A stretch of DNA of 38,263 nt from Lachnospiraceae bacterium (GCA_017962225.1 JAGCVT010000085.1:1-38263), one strand, 5' to 3'; shown: positions 6,371 to 17,283, numbered from the stretch's first letter. Translations and numbers: made by a program. Notes: generated by a model from the sequence alone, not told the origin.

Positions 6371-8601
6371 TCCATTACCTCTTTAAGTCTCTGTGTAAAA
6401 TCCGTGTATCTTCTTCTGTCCGAATCATTTGAGACCATCTCTTTTATCTTTTCGCTGCTGCCTAAAATCATCACGCAGTCCGTGGCTCTGGTAATCGCAG
6501 TATAAAAGAGATTTCTCGTAAGAAGCATTCTCGGCGTATCGAGTATCGGAATGACTATGGCCGGATATTCGCTGCCCTGGGACTTGTGAATGGTTATCGC
6601 ATACGCAAGCTCGAGCTCGTCGATTTCGTCCCTTGCATAAGTGGCCTCTCTGACTTCGTCAAACAGAACCGTGACGCTTCTTTCAAATTCGTTAATTCTT
6701 ACAATTCTTCCGATATCGCCGTTGTAGACGCCCTCGCCTCTCTCAACGATGATGTCGTTAAAGCCTCTGCAGACCCATTCCATGTCATAATTGTTTTTGG
6801 TCTGCATGACTTTGTCGCCGAGGCGGAATATATTGTCGCCTCTGGTGATTTCGCTTTTTCTTTTATCCTCGGGATTAAGGTGTTTCTGCAGTACTCTGTT
6901 TAAGGACTCAACGCCTAAATCACCTTTTCTGCTCGGGGATAAAATCTGTATTTCCGTAGGTTCAACTTTGAATTTCTTCGGAATTCTGTTTTTAACCAGT
7001 TCAATGATATCATTCGTCAGGCGGTTCTTCTCGCCTCTCTCAAGGAAGAAGAAATCATTGCTTTCATCGTTTTTATCCAAGGGCGGACATATGCCTTTGT
7101 TCACGCTGTGAGCATTTACGATTATATTGCTGTCGATGCTCTGTCTGTGAATTTCCGTTAAGCGCTCGCTCGCAAAGTATCCGCAGTTTAAAAGATCTCT
7201 GAAAATATTGCCTGCACCAACACTCGGGAGCTGGTTCATGTCTCCGACGAGTATTACTCTCGAGCCGACCTGCACAGCCTTTAAAAATGCCGCAAAAAGG
7301 AAAACATCCACCATCGACATTTCGTCAATTATAAAAACATCCGCTTCGAGAGGGTTGGCTTCGTTTCTCGCAAACCTTGCTTTCTCGCTGTCGTCTCCAA
7401 GCGCCTTTGCCTCTAATAATCTGTGGAGGGTTTTGGCTTCAAAGCCCGTAGCCTCGCTCATTCTTTTGGCGGCTCTGCCCGTGGGCGCAGCAAGAACAAC
7501 GTCTCTTCTGTCTTTAAAGAAGTATTCTATTAAAGCTTTTATGATGGTTGTTTTGCCGGTACCGGGTCCGCCTGTTAAAAGAAATATTCCGTTTTCGATA
7601 CCTGCCTGAATAGCTTCCTTTTGCGAATCGTCAAGTTCGAAGGAATAGTTGCTCATGATGCGCTCAAGCATGTCTTCGCGGTATTCTCTTTCCGCATCGG
7701 TTTCCTTTGTCCTGGCGAATGCATCTTTTAGGGACTTTAATTTGGAGGCGCAGTAAGCCTCGTCGATGTAAACGTATTTAAGAAAAACCTTATCCGGTTT
7801 TTTTATGGTGATCTTGTTGGAAATATTCAGATTGCTGATGTTTTCCTCGATTAAGTCTTCGCTGACTTCGAGTATCTCTTTGGCTTTTTCAACCAGAATG
7901 TCCTTCGGAAGATATGTATGGCCTTCTTCGAGCGCAAGCGTCAGCGTATACTGAATGCCGGACATGATTCTTTCGGAGTCGTTTTCTTTTATGCCGACTT
8001 CCCTGGCGATTCCGTCGACGGTTTTAAAACCGACACCGTAAATGTCTTCGGCGATTCTGTAAGGATGTTCCCTTACAATCGAGTACATTTTCTCGTCGTA
8101 TTTTTCATAGATTTTGGCCGCGAGATGGTTGGAGATATTGTAGTTCTGCAGGAAAATCATCGCGTCTCTCATGCTTTTCTTGGAAGCATATTCAATCGCA
8201 ATGTTTCTTGCCATATTGTCGCTTATGCCTTTTACTTCGGCGAGGCGCTCGGGCTCTTTTTCGAGAATATCAAGAGTATTCACGCCAAAAGTCGTAAAAA
8301 TACGCACAGCCATTTTAGGGCCTATGCCTTTGAGTGCTCCTGAAGCAAGATATTTAATTACAGCATCTGTATCTGTGGGCTGAACTGCCCTGTAGGATGT
8401 CATTTTTATCTGTTTGCCGTACACGGGATGGATGACTTCGCTGCCCGTGACTTCGATATAATCCCCCTCTGAAAGACCGAAAACATTGCCTGTTACGGCA
8501 ATGCTTCCATCTTTAACTTCAGAGGTATTTAAGATAAAAATACCAAAATGATTTATATCATTGACATATTTAAAAGAATCGACAGAACCTTTAATTACCA
8601 T
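6367..8601 (-). CDS. recD2: ATP-dependent RecD2-type DNA helicase
   Basis: RecD2 (YrrC) is a superfamily 1B 5'-3' helicase that acts without RecBC in replication-fork maintenance and repair. The 744-residue product begins with an OB-like domain, then helix-hairpin-helix segments (ALKGIGPKMA, VKGISDNMA and IYGVGFKTVD) that are typical of the RecD2 N-terminal region. Walker A is GGPGTGKTT at about residue 344, Walker B is DVFIIDEMSMVD, and the C-terminal motif is LAYAITIHKSQGSEY. Length and motifs are complete. It starts 7 bases after mreB with a weak ribosome site, so it probably depends on the mreB transcript, and it overlaps comF by 4 bases. Confidence 0.95.
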   Translation of the reverse strand: MVIKGSVDSFKYVNDINHFGIFILNTSEVKDGSIAVTGNVFGLSEGDYIEVTGSEVIHPVYGKQIKMTSYRAVQPTDTDAVIKYLASGALKGIGPKMAVRIFTTFGVNTLDILEKEPERLAEVKGISDNMARNIAIEYASKKSMRDAMIFLQNYNISNHLAAKIYEKYDEKMYSIVREHPYRIAEDIYGVGFKTVDGIAREVGIKENDSERIMSGIQYTLTLALEEGHTYLPKDILVEKAKEILEVSEDLIEENISNLNISNKITIKKPDKVFLKYVYIDEAYCASKLKSLKDAFARTKETDAEREYREDMLERIMSNYSFELDDSQKEAIQAGIENGIFLLTGGPGTGKTTIIKALIEYFFKDRRDVVLAAPTGRAAKRMSEATGFEAKTLHRLLEAKALGDDSEKARFARNEANPLEADVFIIDEMSMVDVFLFAAFLKAVQVGSRVILVGDMNQLPSVGAGNIFRDLLNCGYFASERLTEIHRQSIDSNIIVNAHSVNKGICPPLDKNDESNDFFFLERGEKNRLTNDIIELVKNRIPKKFKVEPTEIQILSPSRKGDLGVESLNRVLQKHLNPEDKRKSEITRGDNIFRLGDKVMQTKNNYDMEWVCRGFNDIIVERGEGVYNGDIGRIVRINEFERSVTVLFDEVREATYARDEIDELELAYAITIHKSQGSEYPAIVIPILDTPRMLLTRNLFYTAITRATDCVMILGSSEKIKEMVSNDSDRRRYTDFTQRLKEVMD

Positions 8602-8608
8602 TGATTAT

Positions 8609-9604
8609 TTATACTTCGTAATACTTGGTATCGAGATATTCAACATATTTTCCGGTACCGATGGCAACGCAGGTCAAAGGTTCGTTAGCTGTATTTGTTT
8701 CGATACCTGTCTTGATCTCGATTAAGTCCTCGAGACCTCTTAACATTGAACCGCCGCCTGTTAAAACAATACCACGCTCTGCGATATCTGCAGAAAGTTC
8801 GGGCGGAGTTTTTTCAAGTACGGAGTGGATGGCGTCAACTATCTGTGTGGTAGTTTCCTTTAAAGCCTCTTCCATTTCCGTGGATGTTACCGTAACGGTA
8901 TTGGGAAGACCTGATAAAACATTGAGTCCCTTAACTTCCATGGAATCCTCTTCGAGTCTTCTGTAAGCGGAACCGATCTTTATCTTGATATCCTCGGCTG
9001 TTCTTTCACCGATGGATAAGTTGTGTTTTCTCTTAATGTATCTTGCGATAGCTTCATCAAAGTCATCGCCCGCAATCTTAATGGATTCGCTGACAACTGT
9101 ACCGCCGAGTGAAATAACTGCGATATCAGTTGTACCGCCGCCGATATCTACAATCATGTTTCCGCAGGGTTTTGAAATATCAATACCTGCGCCGATAGCT
9201 GCTGCGATAGGCTCCTCAATAATCGAAACGTCTCTCGCGCCGGCCTGATATGTAGCATCAAGTACAGCCTTTCTTTCAACTTCGGTAACTCCCGAAGGAA
9301 CGCAGACTGCTACTCTGGGCTTTCTGAACATTCTTCTGCCTACAGCCTTCTGAATGAAATATTTCATCATCTTTTCTGTAACTGTATAGTCGGAAATAAC
9401 TCCGTGTCTAAGAGGTCTGATAGCCTGAATAGTACCGGGTGTTCTACCGATCATAAGTCTGGCTTCTTCACCGATCGCTCTGATTTTATTTGTATCTTTA
9501 TCGAAAGCCACTACCGAGGGCTCTTTTAAAACAACGCCTTTATTCTTCACATAAACAAGAACTGACGCTGTACCTAAATCAATTCCCAAATCCGAATTCT
9601 GCAT
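8609..9604 (-). CDS. mreB: Rod shape-determining protein MreB (MreB/Mbl family)
   Basis: MreB is a bacterial actin that organises lateral cell-wall synthesis. The 331-residue product shows the phosphate-1 loop DLGIDLGTASVLVYVKNKG, the phosphate-2 loop MIVDIGGGTTDIAVISLGG, and the adenosine motif GIVLTGGGSMLRGLE, all intact. It is not followed by mreC/mreD, so it is a stand-alone copy, as with mbl or mreBH in Bacillus; which paralogue it represents cannot be decided from one copy. A clear promoter precedes it. recD2 follows 7 bases downstream. Confidence 0.93.
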   Translation of the reverse strand: MQNSDLGIDLGTASVLVYVKNKGVVLKEPSVVAFDKDTNKIRAIGEEARLMIGRTPGTIQAIRPLRHGVISDYTVTEKMMKYFIQKAVGRRMFRKPRVAVCVPSGVTEVERKAVLDATYQAGARDVSIIEEPIAAAIGAGIDISKPCGNMIVDIGGGTTDIAVISLGGTVVSESIKIAGDDFDEAIARYIKRKHNLSIGERTAEDIKIKIGSAYRRLEEDSMEVKGLNVLSGLPNTVTVTSTEMEEALKETTTQIVDAIHSVLEKTPPELSADIAERGIVLTGGGSMLRGLEDLIEIKTGIETNTANEPLTCVAIGTGKYVEYLDTKYYEV

Positions 9605-9650
9605 TTTAATATCCTTTCCTTAACGCAGTAACGCATAATAATCTATGATG

Positions 9651-9678
9651 ATTATACTCCAATGAGCGAAAAAATCAA
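9651..9678 (-). promoter_or_regulatory. Sigma-A promoter for mreB
   Basis: The minus strand shows TTGATT (9678-9673), a 16-base spacer, and a perfect TATAAT (9656-9651) in the uvrA-mreB gap. The start would be near 9644, and AGGAAAGG precedes the mreB ATG. The transcript probably continues through recD2, comF, two membrane genes, cdaA and cdaR, since no terminator is visible between them. Confidence 0.75.
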
Positions 9679-9689
9679 ATCACAAAAGA

Positions 9690-12539
9690 TTATTTGTTCT
9701 TTTTGAGCATCTTGGCGATATATTGGCCGGTGAATGACTTTTTGTTTTTAGCAACTTCTTCGGGTGTGCCTTGAGCGATAACGGTTCCGCCGCCGTCGCC
9801 ACCTTCCGGACCTAAATCGATAATATAGTCAGCTGTTTTAATTACGTCTAAATTGTGCTCAATTACAATGACAGTATTTCCGGCATCAGTTAATCTTTGA
9901 AGTATATCTACCAACTTGTGAACGTCGGCGAAGTGGAGACCGGTGGTGGGCTCGTCTAAGATGTAGATTGTGTTGCCGGTTGAGGCGCGGGAAAGTTCTG
10001 TGGCAAGTTTGATACGCTGTGCCTCGCCGCCCGAAAGCTGGGTGGAGGGCTGGCCGAGTCTGATGTAGGAAAGTCCTACGTCGTTGAGCGTTTTCATTTT
10101 CTTTTTGATAGAAGGTATTGCATCAAAGAACTCAACCGCTTCGGCTACTGTCATTTCGAGTACATCGGAAATGCTCTTGCCCTTGTATTTAACTTCAAGT
10201 GTTTCTCTGTTGTATTTCTTTCCGCCGCAGACTTCGCAGGGAACGTAAACATCGGGAAGGAAGTGCATTTCGATCTTTACGATACCATCGCCGGAACATG
10301 CTTCGCAGCGTCCGCCTTTTACGTTAAAAGAGAATCTGCCCTTTGCATATCCTTTTGCTTTTGCATCCTTGGTCTCGGCAAAAAGGTTTCTGATAAGATC
10401 GAAGACTCCCGTGTAAGTCGCGGGATTGGACTTCGGAGTACGGCCGATAGGTGACTGGTCAATGTCGATGACCTTGTCGAGTTTCTTTATGCCTTTTATG
10501 TTTTTATGCTTGCCCGGGACGGTCTGTGCGCGGTTTAAATCTCTAGCAAGTCTCTTGTATAAAATCTCATTGATGAGCGAACTCTTGCCCGAACCCGAAA
10601 CGCCTGTTACGCATGTGAATACACCGAGCGGGATATCAACGTCGATATTCTTTAAGTTGTTTTCCTGTGCGCCCTCGATAGTGATGAAATCCTTGGGTTT
10701 TCTTCTTACAGGAGGAACGGGTACAAAAAGGTCGCCCTTTAAATACATACCCGTGATGGAGTCGGGACAGTTCATGATGTCTTCCGCAGTACCGCATGCA
10801 ACAACCTGACCGCCTTTTTCGCCGGCCTGAGGTCCGATATCAACTATATAATCTGCCTGAAGCATGGTGTCTTCGTCATGCTCTACGACAATAAGGTTGT
10901 TTCCCAAATCTCTTAACTTTTTAAGAGATGCAAGGAGCTTGTCGTTGTCTCTCTGATGAAGACCGATACTCGGCTCATCGAGAATATATGTAACGCCTAC
11001 AAGACCCGAACCAATCTGTGTGGCAAGACGGATTCTCTGTGCCTCGCCGCCCGAAAGAGTCGCGGTAGGACGTGACAACGCAAGGTAACCCAAACCTACA
11101 TCCATGAGGAAGCCTACTCTTGAACGGATTTCTTTTAAGATCTGATTGCCGATAAGAGCCGCATTGCCTGTAAGTTCCATATCGGTGAAGAACTTATGCA
11201 GTTCACCGAGAGGCATCATTGTTACTTCATAAATGTTTTTATCATTAACCGTAACAGCGAGCGAGGTCTTCTTAAGTCTCATGCCTTTACACTCTGCACA
11301 AAGCGTGTCTGACATGTATTTTTCGTATTCCATTCTTGCAGATTCAAAAGGTGTCTGACGATATCTGTCGACAACGTTTTTAAAGAGGCCTTCGAACTGA
11401 ATAGGATATACTCCTCTTCCTCTCGAGCTCTCATAGTAAACGTCCACAAATTCACTGGTTCCGTTTATGATAATGTCCTGAATCTTGGCGGGCAAATCTT
11501 CAAAAGGAGTATCGAGCGAAAACTTAAAATGTTTTGCAAGCGCAGATAAAACTCCGTTCGAAAAAGAACCGTCGTTCTTGCTGTTCTTCCAGCCGATAAC
11601 CTGGATGGCGCCCTGTGACAGAGAAAGTGATCTGTCGGGAATCATCAGGTTGATGTCAAATTCTCTCTTAAATCCCAAACCATCGCACGCAGGACATGCG
11701 CCGAAAGGATTGTTGAAGGAGAAGCTTCTCGGTTCGATTTCGTCAATGCTGACACCACAGTCCGGACATGAAAACGACTGGCTGAAATTGTATTCTTTGC
11801 CTTCGGAATCAGCCACGGTAAGAAGACCTTCGGAAAGTGCGAGTGCATTCTCTACGGATTCCGTCAGTCTGCTTTGGATATCTTCTTTTACGATAAGTCG
11901 GTCGATAACGATATCGATATTGTGCTTTATGTTTTTATCAAGCTTGATTTCTTCGTCGAGCTCATACAGATTGCCGTCGATTCTCGCACGAAGATAACCA
12001 CTCTTTGCCGCTCTTGACAAAAGCTTTTCGTGCTCACCCTTTCTGCCTCTGATAACGGGAGAAAGGACCTGAATTTTGGTGCCCTCGGGAAGGGATAGAA
12101 TACGGTCGACCATTTCGTCGACGGTCTGTCTGGAAATCTCCTTGCCACACTCGGGACAGTGAGGAATACCGATTCTCGCATAGAGAAGTCTTAAATAATC
12201 ATAGATTTCCGTTACGGTTCCGACCGTGGATCTCGGGTTTCTGTTCGTGGACTTCTGATCGATACTGATTGCGGGAGAAAGGCCCTCGATAAATTCGACA
12301 TTGGGCTTTTCCATCTGTCCGAGGAACTGTCTCGCATAGGACGAGAGCGATTCCATATATCTTCTCTGGCCTTCGGCGTAAATCGTATCAAACGCAAGTG
12401 ATGATTTGCCGGAGCCCGAAAGTCCCGTGATAACGACAAACTTGTTTCTCGGGATTTCCACATTTAAGCCTTTTAAGTTATGTTCTTTTGCGCCTACAAT
12501 CCTGATAACATCGGATTTCGGAAGCATTTTCTGTGCCAT
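9690..12539 (-). CDS. uvrA: Excinuclease ABC subunit A (UvrA)
   Basis: UvrA is the damage-sensing ATPase of nucleotide excision repair; it loads UvrB at lesions. The 949-residue product has two ABC ATPase modules: Walker A GLSGSGKS near residue 40 and GVSGSGKSS near residue 643, each with an LSGGEAQRI signature and ILDEP Walker B. Zinc-binding cysteines appear as [22 protein letters not shown], and [16 protein letters not shown]. Length is typical. The start lies one base after the uvrB stop, with GAGGAAT from the uvrB 3' end serving as ribosome site, so the two are one operon. Confidence 0.98.
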   Translation of the reverse strand: MAQKMLPKSDVIRIVGAKEHNLKGLNVEIPRNKFVVITGLSGSGKSSLAFDTIYAEGQRRYMESLSSYARQFLGQMEKPNVEFIEGLSPAISIDQKSTNRNPRSTVGTVTEIYDYLRLLYARIGIPHCPECGKEISRQTVDEMVDRILSLPEGTKIQVLSPVIRGRKGEHEKLLSRAAKSGYLRARIDGNLYELDEEIKLDKNIKHNIDIVIDRLIVKEDIQSRLTESVENALALSEGLLTVADSEGKEYNFSQSFSCPDCGVSIDEIEPRSFSFNNPFGACPACDGLGFKREFDINLMIPDRSLSLSQGAIQVIGWKNSKNDGSFSNGVLSALAKHFKFSLDTPFEDLPAKIQDIIINGTSEFVDVYYESSRGRGVYPIQFEGLFKNVVDRYRQTPFESARMEYEKYMSDTLCAECKGMRLKKTSLAVTVNDKNIYEVTMMPLGELHKFFTDMELTGNAALIGNQILKEIRSRVGFLMDVGLGYLALSRPTATLSGGEAQRIRLATQIGSGLVGVTYILDEPSIGLHQRDNDKLLASLKKLRDLGNNLIVVEHDEDTMLQADYIVDIGPQAGEKGGQVVACGTAEDIMNCPDSITGMYLKGDLFVPVPPVRRKPKDFITIEGAQENNLKNIDVDIPLGVFTCVTGVSGSGKSSLINEILYKRLARDLNRAQTVPGKHKNIKGIKKLDKVIDIDQSPIGRTPKSNPATYTGVFDLIRNLFAETKDAKAKGYAKGRFSFNVKGGRCEACSGDGIVKIEMHFLPDVYVPCEVCGGKKYNRETLEVKYKGKSISDVLEMTVAEAVEFFDAIPSIKKKMKTLNDVGLSYIRLGQPSTQLSGGEAQRIKLATELSRASTGNTIYILDEPTTGLHFADVHKLVDILQRLTDAGNTVIVIEHNLDVIKTADYIIDLGPEGGDGGGTVIAQGTPEEVAKNKKSFTGQYIAKMLKKNK

Positions 12540-12540
12540 A

Positions 12541-14526
12541 TTATTCCTCTATTTCATTTCTTATCTTTTTAAGTTCGGCAAGCTGGTCACGGTAAATAGC
12601 CGCGTTCTCGAAGTCGAGATCCGTTGCCGCTTTCTTCATCTGTTTTTCGACGGATACAATGAGCTTGCTGATTTCCTCGCGGGTCATGCTCTCAGGCTCC
12701 ATCTTCCATGTGTTTTCAGCCTCGGCCACTTTCTTCGAGATTGAAATCACGTCTCTGACCGCTTTCTTGATTGTAGTCGGAATGATGCCGTGCTCTTCAT
12801 TATACTTCATCTGAATCTCACGACGTCTCGCTGTCTCGTCTATCGCCACCTTCATTGAATCGGTGATGGTGTCGGCGTACATGATTACATGACCTTCCGA
12901 GTTTCTCGCTGCACGGCCGACCGTCTGAATCAGTGAAGTCGCCGAACGAAGGAAGCCTTCCTTGTCTGCATCGATTATAGCCACGAGTGCGATTTCCGGA
13001 ATGTCCAGTCCTTCTCGTAAAAGATTGATGCCGACCAAAACATCAAACACATCGAGACGCATATCTCTAATTATTTCCGCTCTCTCCAAAGTGTCAATAT
13101 CCGAGTGAAGATATTTTACTCTGATACCGACTTCTTTTAAATAGTCGGTTAAATCTTCAGCCATTCTCTTGGTGAGCGTGGTAACAAGAACCTTATTTCC
13201 GCCCTTAGTTACTTTATTTATCTCAGAAATCAGATCGTCAATCTGGCCTTCGGTAGGGCGCACGAAAATCTCAGGATCAAGCAGTCCCGTAGGTCTAATA
13301 ATCTGCTCGGTTCTAAGCATTTCATGCTCTTCTTCGTACTTCGAAGGTGTTGCGGATACGCATAAAAGCTGGTCTATTCTGTCTTCAAATTCGTCGAACG
13401 ACAAAGGTCTGTTGTCAAGCGCCGAAGGAAGTCTGAAACCAAAATCCACGAGCGTGTTCTTTCTCGCTCTGTCGCCTGCATACATACCGCCTATCTGGGG
13501 TATCGAAATATGCGACTCGTCGATGATTAAAAGAAAATCATCCTTAAAATAATCCATCAGACAGTGAGGCGGATCGCCGGGCTTTAATCCCGCGAGCACG
13601 GGCGCGTAGTTTTCAATGCCCGAGCAGGTTCCTGTTTCTTTTAGCATCTCCAAGTCAAATGTGGTTCGCTCGAGTATTCTCTGCGCTTCGACGAAACGGT
13701 CTTCGCTCTTAAAATATTCAACACGCTCATGCATTTCTTTTTCGAGTTTTTCACAGGCGATATCTATTTTTTCTTTTGAGATAACATAGTGCGAAGCGGG
13801 GAAGATTGCGACGTATGAAAGCAGCGCTTTCTTTTTGCCCGTTACGGGGTCAATCTCCGCTATCTCTTCTATTTCGTCGCCCCAGAAAGAAAGACGTACA
13901 ACGCCCTCGCCGCCTTCGGCTTTGGCTATCTCGAGCGTGTCACCTCTTACCCTAAAAGATGAACGGGTGAGGTCCATGTCGTTTCGCTCATACTGCATGT
14001 CAACGAGACGAGCAATGATTTCGTCACGGTCAATCTGCATTCCGGGACGCAGTGACATTATCATGCTCTCGTAATCTTCCGGGCTGCCCAAGCCGTATAT
14101 ACAGGAAACGGAAGCCACGACAATAACATCCCTTCTTTCGGTAAGGGATGCGGTGGCGGAAAGTCTTAATTTGTCAATTTCTTCGTTAACCGACGAATCT
14201 TTTTCGATGTAAGTGTCCGTCGAAGGAACATAAGCCTCAGGCTGATAGTAATCGTAGTACGAAACAAAATACTCAACGGCGTTTTCGGGGAAGAATTCTT
14301 TCATCTCCGAGTAAAGCTGACCTGCGAGCGTTTTGTTGTGTGAGATAATCAATGTGGGCTTGTTTAAGGCTTCAATAACATTCGCCATCGTAAAAGTTTT
14401 ACCCGAGCCCGTAACACCAAGCAGTGTCTGGCACTGATTGCCCTTCTTAAATCCCTCCACCAGGTCTTTAATGGCCTGCGGCTGATCGCCTGTAGGTTTA
14501 TATTCTGAATGAAGTTTGAAATCCAT
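12541..14526 (-). CDS. uvrB: Excinuclease ABC subunit B (UvrB)
   Basis: UvrB verifies damage after loading by UvrA and recruits UvrC. The 661-residue product has Walker [11 protein letters not shown] near residue 39, the beta-hairpin [21 protein letters not shown] that inserts between DNA strands, the DESH box, the C-terminal helicase motif [13 protein letters not shown], and a final UVR domain ([22 protein letters not shown]) that contacts UvrC. Complete. A LexA box lies about 110 bases upstream, consistent with SOS control, with a terminator hairpin between box and gene. Confidence 0.98.
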   Translation of the reverse strand: MDFKLHSEYKPTGDQPQAIKDLVEGFKKGNQCQTLLGVTGSGKTFTMANVIEALNKPTLIISHNKTLAGQLYSEMKEFFPENAVEYFVSYYDYYQPEAYVPSTDTYIEKDSSVNEEIDKLRLSATASLTERRDVIVVASVSCIYGLGSPEDYESMIMSLRPGMQIDRDEIIARLVDMQYERNDMDLTRSSFRVRGDTLEIAKAEGGEGVVRLSFWGDEIEEIAEIDPVTGKKKALLSYVAIFPASHYVISKEKIDIACEKLEKEMHERVEYFKSEDRFVEAQRILERTTFDLEMLKETGTCSGIENYAPVLAGLKPGDPPHCLMDYFKDDFLLIIDESHISIPQIGGMYAGDRARKNTLVDFGFRLPSALDNRPLSFDEFEDRIDQLLCVSATPSKYEEEHEMLRTEQIIRPTGLLDPEIFVRPTEGQIDDLISEINKVTKGGNKVLVTTLTKRMAEDLTDYLKEVGIRVKYLHSDIDTLERAEIIRDMRLDVFDVLVGINLLREGLDIPEIALVAIIDADKEGFLRSATSLIQTVGRAARNSEGHVIMYADTITDSMKVAIDETARRREIQMKYNEEHGIIPTTIKKAVRDVISISKKVAEAENTWKMEPESMTREEISKLIVSVEKQMKKAATDLDFENAAIYRDQLAELKKIRNEIEE

Positions 14527-14575
14527 ATTTCTTATCCCTAAAATAGAACTGGTCTGTCCCTAAATGGTACACATT

Positions 14576-14613
14576 AAAAAATGATATGCCGAAGTTAAGC
14601 ATATCATTTTTTT
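14576..14613 (-). terminator. Rho-independent terminator after the S41 protease gene
   Basis: A 9-bp core stem (ATGATATGC/GCATATCAT) extended by A6/T6 pairing to about 15 bp, with a 9-base loop and T-run on both sides, so it could act in either direction. It ends the pucR-type/ftsEX/M23/S41 transcript and separates it from uvrB. Confidence 0.8.
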
Positions 14614-14634
14614 CAAAATATGTCTACATTATTC

Positions 14635-14648
14635 AGAACATTTGTTCG
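14635..14648 (-). promoter_or_regulatory. LexA (DinR) box upstream of uvrB-uvrA
   Basis: The minus strand reads CGAACAAATGTTCT, which fits the Gram-positive LexA consensus CGAAC-N4-GTTCG/C at all but the last base; the GAAC-N4-GTTC core is perfect. It lies 7 bases after the S41 protease stop. The nearest SOS-type genes are uvrB-uvrA, whose ATG is 109 bases further on. No good promoter hexamers are obvious around the box, so which start site it controls is unresolved. Confidence 0.65.
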
Positions 14649-14654
14649 TTTATT

Positions 14655-15920
14655 TTACTTAATCTGTTTCTTTACAAAATCGAGCGCATAGTCGAGCTGA
14701 TTGTCGGTCTCATCCTCGAGATATTTCTCGGAATCAAAGGTAACTTCTTCGTCGGGTTCGATACCGATTTTATGAATATTGTTACCGTTTGGAGTGTAGT
14801 ATTTGCTGGTCGTAATCTTGATGGCCGAGCCATCACCCAAAGGCAGAATACTCTGAACGATACCTTTGCCGTACGTGGTGGTTCCGATAAGAGTACCGAT
14901 ACCGTAATCCTTGATGGCACCTGCCATGATTTCGGAAGCGGAAGCCGAACCTCCGTCGATTAATACTGCAAGAGGAACATCGATTTCGTTCTTGCCGTCG
15001 CAGGAGAATTCGTTACGGTTGCCGTACTTGTCTTCCGTATAAACTATCAGTCCCTTGGGAAGAAGTTCTCGGCAGATATCAACTACTACGTCAAGGTTTC
15101 CGCCGGGGTTGCCTCTTAAGTCGATGATAAGACCTTTCATGTCTGCATCTCTTGCAGCATTGATGGCTTCTTCAAACTGACTTGTTGTAATAGCATCAAA
15201 CTCGGTAATCTTGATATACCAGATACCGTTGTCCTTTTCGCTGTACTCAACGGTAGGGGTATCAATCTTTCTTCTCTCAAGCGTAACGTCACGCTTGCCG
15301 TCCGTACCTTCAACGGTTAATGTAACAAATGTACCTTCCTCGCCTCTGACGTAAGATACAACTTCGTTTAAGGTCTTGCCGTACATTTCCATGCCGTCGA
15401 CTGCCACAATGTAGTCGCCGACCTTTAATTCTCCGCTTTCCTTGGCGGAACCGCCTTCGATAAAGCTCTCAATCTGAGCATATCCGACATCGGTATCCAT
15501 CTTAAGATAAGCGCCGATACCCTCGTAATTGCCGTTCCAGCTGGCGGTCATATCCTTGTATTCTTCGGGTGAATAATAAACCGTATAAGGATCGCCGACA
15601 CCGTTCATAATTCCGTAGTAAAGTCCGTTTTCAAGGTCTTTCTCTTCAACGTCCTCGTAATAGTATGCTCTGATGTATTTTTCGAGCTGGTCTATTTTAC
15701 TTAAAGTATCCGAATTCAAGAAATCGCTCTGTGCGGTAAGCTCATCATACTTCTGTTTGTTTAAACCGATTGTCAGTCCTACGATAAGTAAAACTATTAA
15801 AAGAACCGATCCCGAACCGATAATAAGTCCTAAAACAAATATTAAAATTGATCTGATTACAGCCCAGACTCTGCTTTTCTTTTTGGGTTTTGCCTGAGCG
15901 TTTAAATTTGTGTTATCCAC
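14655..15920 (-). CDS. S41 family C-terminal processing peptidase with PDZ domain
   Basis: CtpA/CtpB-type serine proteases cleave proteins at or near their C-termini outside the membrane, often in wall or sporulation control. The 421-residue product has a basic cytoplasmic N-terminus, one transmembrane helix (about 20-52), a PDZ domain (about 130-215) and the S41 domain. The catalytic Ser/Lys dyad fits Ser327 in GGSASASEI and Lys352 in TTYGKGIVQ, at the usual spacing of 25. The start is a GTG with GGAGG just upstream. It is the last gene of the ftsEX/M23 operon, so it may process the hydrolase or other wall enzymes (inference). Confidence 0.92.
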   Translation of the reverse strand: MDNTNLNAQAKPKKKSRVWAVIRSILIFVLGLIIGSGSVLLIVLLIVGLTIGLNKQKYDELTAQSDFLNSDTLSKIDQLEKYIRAYYYEDVEEKDLENGLYYGIMNGVGDPYTVYYSPEEYKDMTASWNGNYEGIGAYLKMDTDVGYAQIESFIEGGSAKESGELKVGDYIVAVDGMEMYGKTLNEVVSYVRGEEGTFVTLTVEGTDGKRDVTLERRKIDTPTVEYSEKDNGIWYIKITEFDAITTSQFEEAINAARDADMKGLIIDLRGNPGGNLDVVVDICRELLPKGLIVYTEDKYGNRNEFSCDGKNEIDVPLAVLIDGGSASASEIMAGAIKDYGIGTLIGTTTYGKGIVQSILPLGDGSAIKITTSKYYTPNGNNIHKIGIEPDEEVTFDSEKYLEDETDNQLDYALDFVKKQIK

Positions 15921-15936
15921 AACCCGCCTCCGATAA

Positions 15937-17283
15937 TTAAGGTTTAACTATATAATTCCAGGGCGAAACATAATCGCCGTTTAATCTTACGCTGAAATGG
16001 AGATGGTTACCCGTACTTCTTCCGGTAGAACCTACGTAAGCAATAACATCTCCTCTCTTTACTTCTTGTCCTTCCGATACGTTAAGCTTGGAAGCATGCA
16101 TATATACCGTATACAGTCCGCCGCCGTGATCAATCATAACGTAGTTGCCCATTGCTGCGGTATATGATGCAGAAACAACTTCTCCGTCATATGCAGCCAG
16201 AATGTTCGAGCCTGCAGGTGCCGCGAGGTCGACGCCGTTATGGAACAGATTGATTTTAAGCGTAGGATGAATTCTGTTGCCAAAGTCCGAAGAAACATAT
16301 TTATATGCGGGACACGGCCAGCAGAATGCGCCGCCGTCGTAAACACGCATGTTCTCAAGAGCTTTCTTCTCCTGAGCCACTATTCTTTCGAGTTCGGTAA
16401 TCGTTGCGTTCTGCTCTGCGATTTCCGCCTCGTATTCTCTGATGGCTCTTTCCTGATCGACTATCTCATCCTGTACGGCTGCAATTTCTGCCTGTTTCTG
16501 GGAAATCAGTTCTTCAACCGCTGCCTGCTCGTCTTCTGCTGCCTGCTTGGTTGCCTGCAAGAGTTCTTCTTCCTCTTCGAGCTGCTCTTCGCATATTTTT
16601 ACGTATTCGACGGTCTCTTCATATTCCTTGAACATTCTGTCGTCATATTTCGAGAGATCCTCGATATAATCCATCTGATTAAGGAAATCGCCAAGACCCT
16701 GGGCGTTTAAAAGAAGTTCAAGATAGAAACTGTCGCCCTGCTCGTAGATTGCCTTAACTCTCTTTTTCATGCACTCATACTGGTTATCTTTTATAGCGAT
16801 TGCTTCTTCGAGATCCTTCTGTGTCTGTTCGATCTCTTTTTCCTTAACGGCTATCTGGCCTTTTAAGTCCAGTATTTTTTCTTCTATAGAGTTAACCTGG
16901 GCATCAAGTTCTGAAACGTACTGAGATAAGTCCGCCTTGCTTTTTTCAAGTGACTGTTTTATTTTTTCAACATCCGTTTTCCCTTTTGCGAGGGCATTCT
17001 TTTCGTTCTTGGCGTTGGCGATTGCATTCTCTTTTTCTTTTATGGATTGTTCGAGTGCATTCTTTTCCGCATTTTTCTTTTCTTTTTCCGCTTTTTCTTT
17101 TTCTTCCTTTTCTTTTTCGGCATCCTTGGTATCTTCACTTGTTTCAGTTGTGGTATTCGCGGATGAATCGGAAGGATTGGTTGCAAAAGCTATTGCGGAA
17201 AACGGAGTCGAAAAGAAAAGTCCCATTGTCAAAACCGGAATAATAATTATACTAACCAGTCTGTTAACATTAGCTCGACTCAT
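15937..17283 (-). CDS. Secreted coiled-coil M23 peptidoglycan hydrolase (EnvC/CwlO-like FtsEX partner)
   Basis: M23 endopeptidases cut peptide cross-links in peptidoglycan; hydrolases paired with FtsEX are switched on at division or elongation sites. The 448-residue product has a signal peptide (to about residue 34), a very charged linker of Glu, Lys and Ala, long coiled coils (about 75-310), and an M23 domain from about 325. Zinc and catalytic residues are present: His348 and Asp352 in HNGVD, His396 in YMHAS, His427 and His429 in NHLHF. Unlike E. coli EnvC, which has lost activity, this domain looks catalytic. It lies directly after ftsX, which argues for FtsEX control. Confidence 0.9.
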   Translation of the reverse strand: MSRANVNRLVSIIIIPVLTMGLFFSTPFSAIAFATNPSDSSANTTTETSEDTKDAEKEKEEKEKAEKEKKNAEKNALEQSIKEKENAIANAKNEKNALAKGKTDVEKIKQSLEKSKADLSQYVSELDAQVNSIEEKILDLKGQIAVKEKEIEQTQKDLEEAIAIKDNQYECMKKRVKAIYEQGDSFYLELLLNAQGLGDFLNQMDYIEDLSKYDDRMFKEYEETVEYVKICEEQLEEEEELLQATKQAAEDEQAAVEELISQKQAEIAAVQDEIVDQERAIREYEAEIAEQNATITELERIVAQEKKALENMRVYDGGAFCWPCPAYKYVSSDFGNRIHPTLKINLFHNGVDLAAPAGSNILAAYDGEVVSASYTAAMGNYVMIDHGGGLYTVYMHASKLNVSEGQEVKRGDVIAYVGSTGRSTGNHLHFSVRLNGDYVSPWNYIVKP

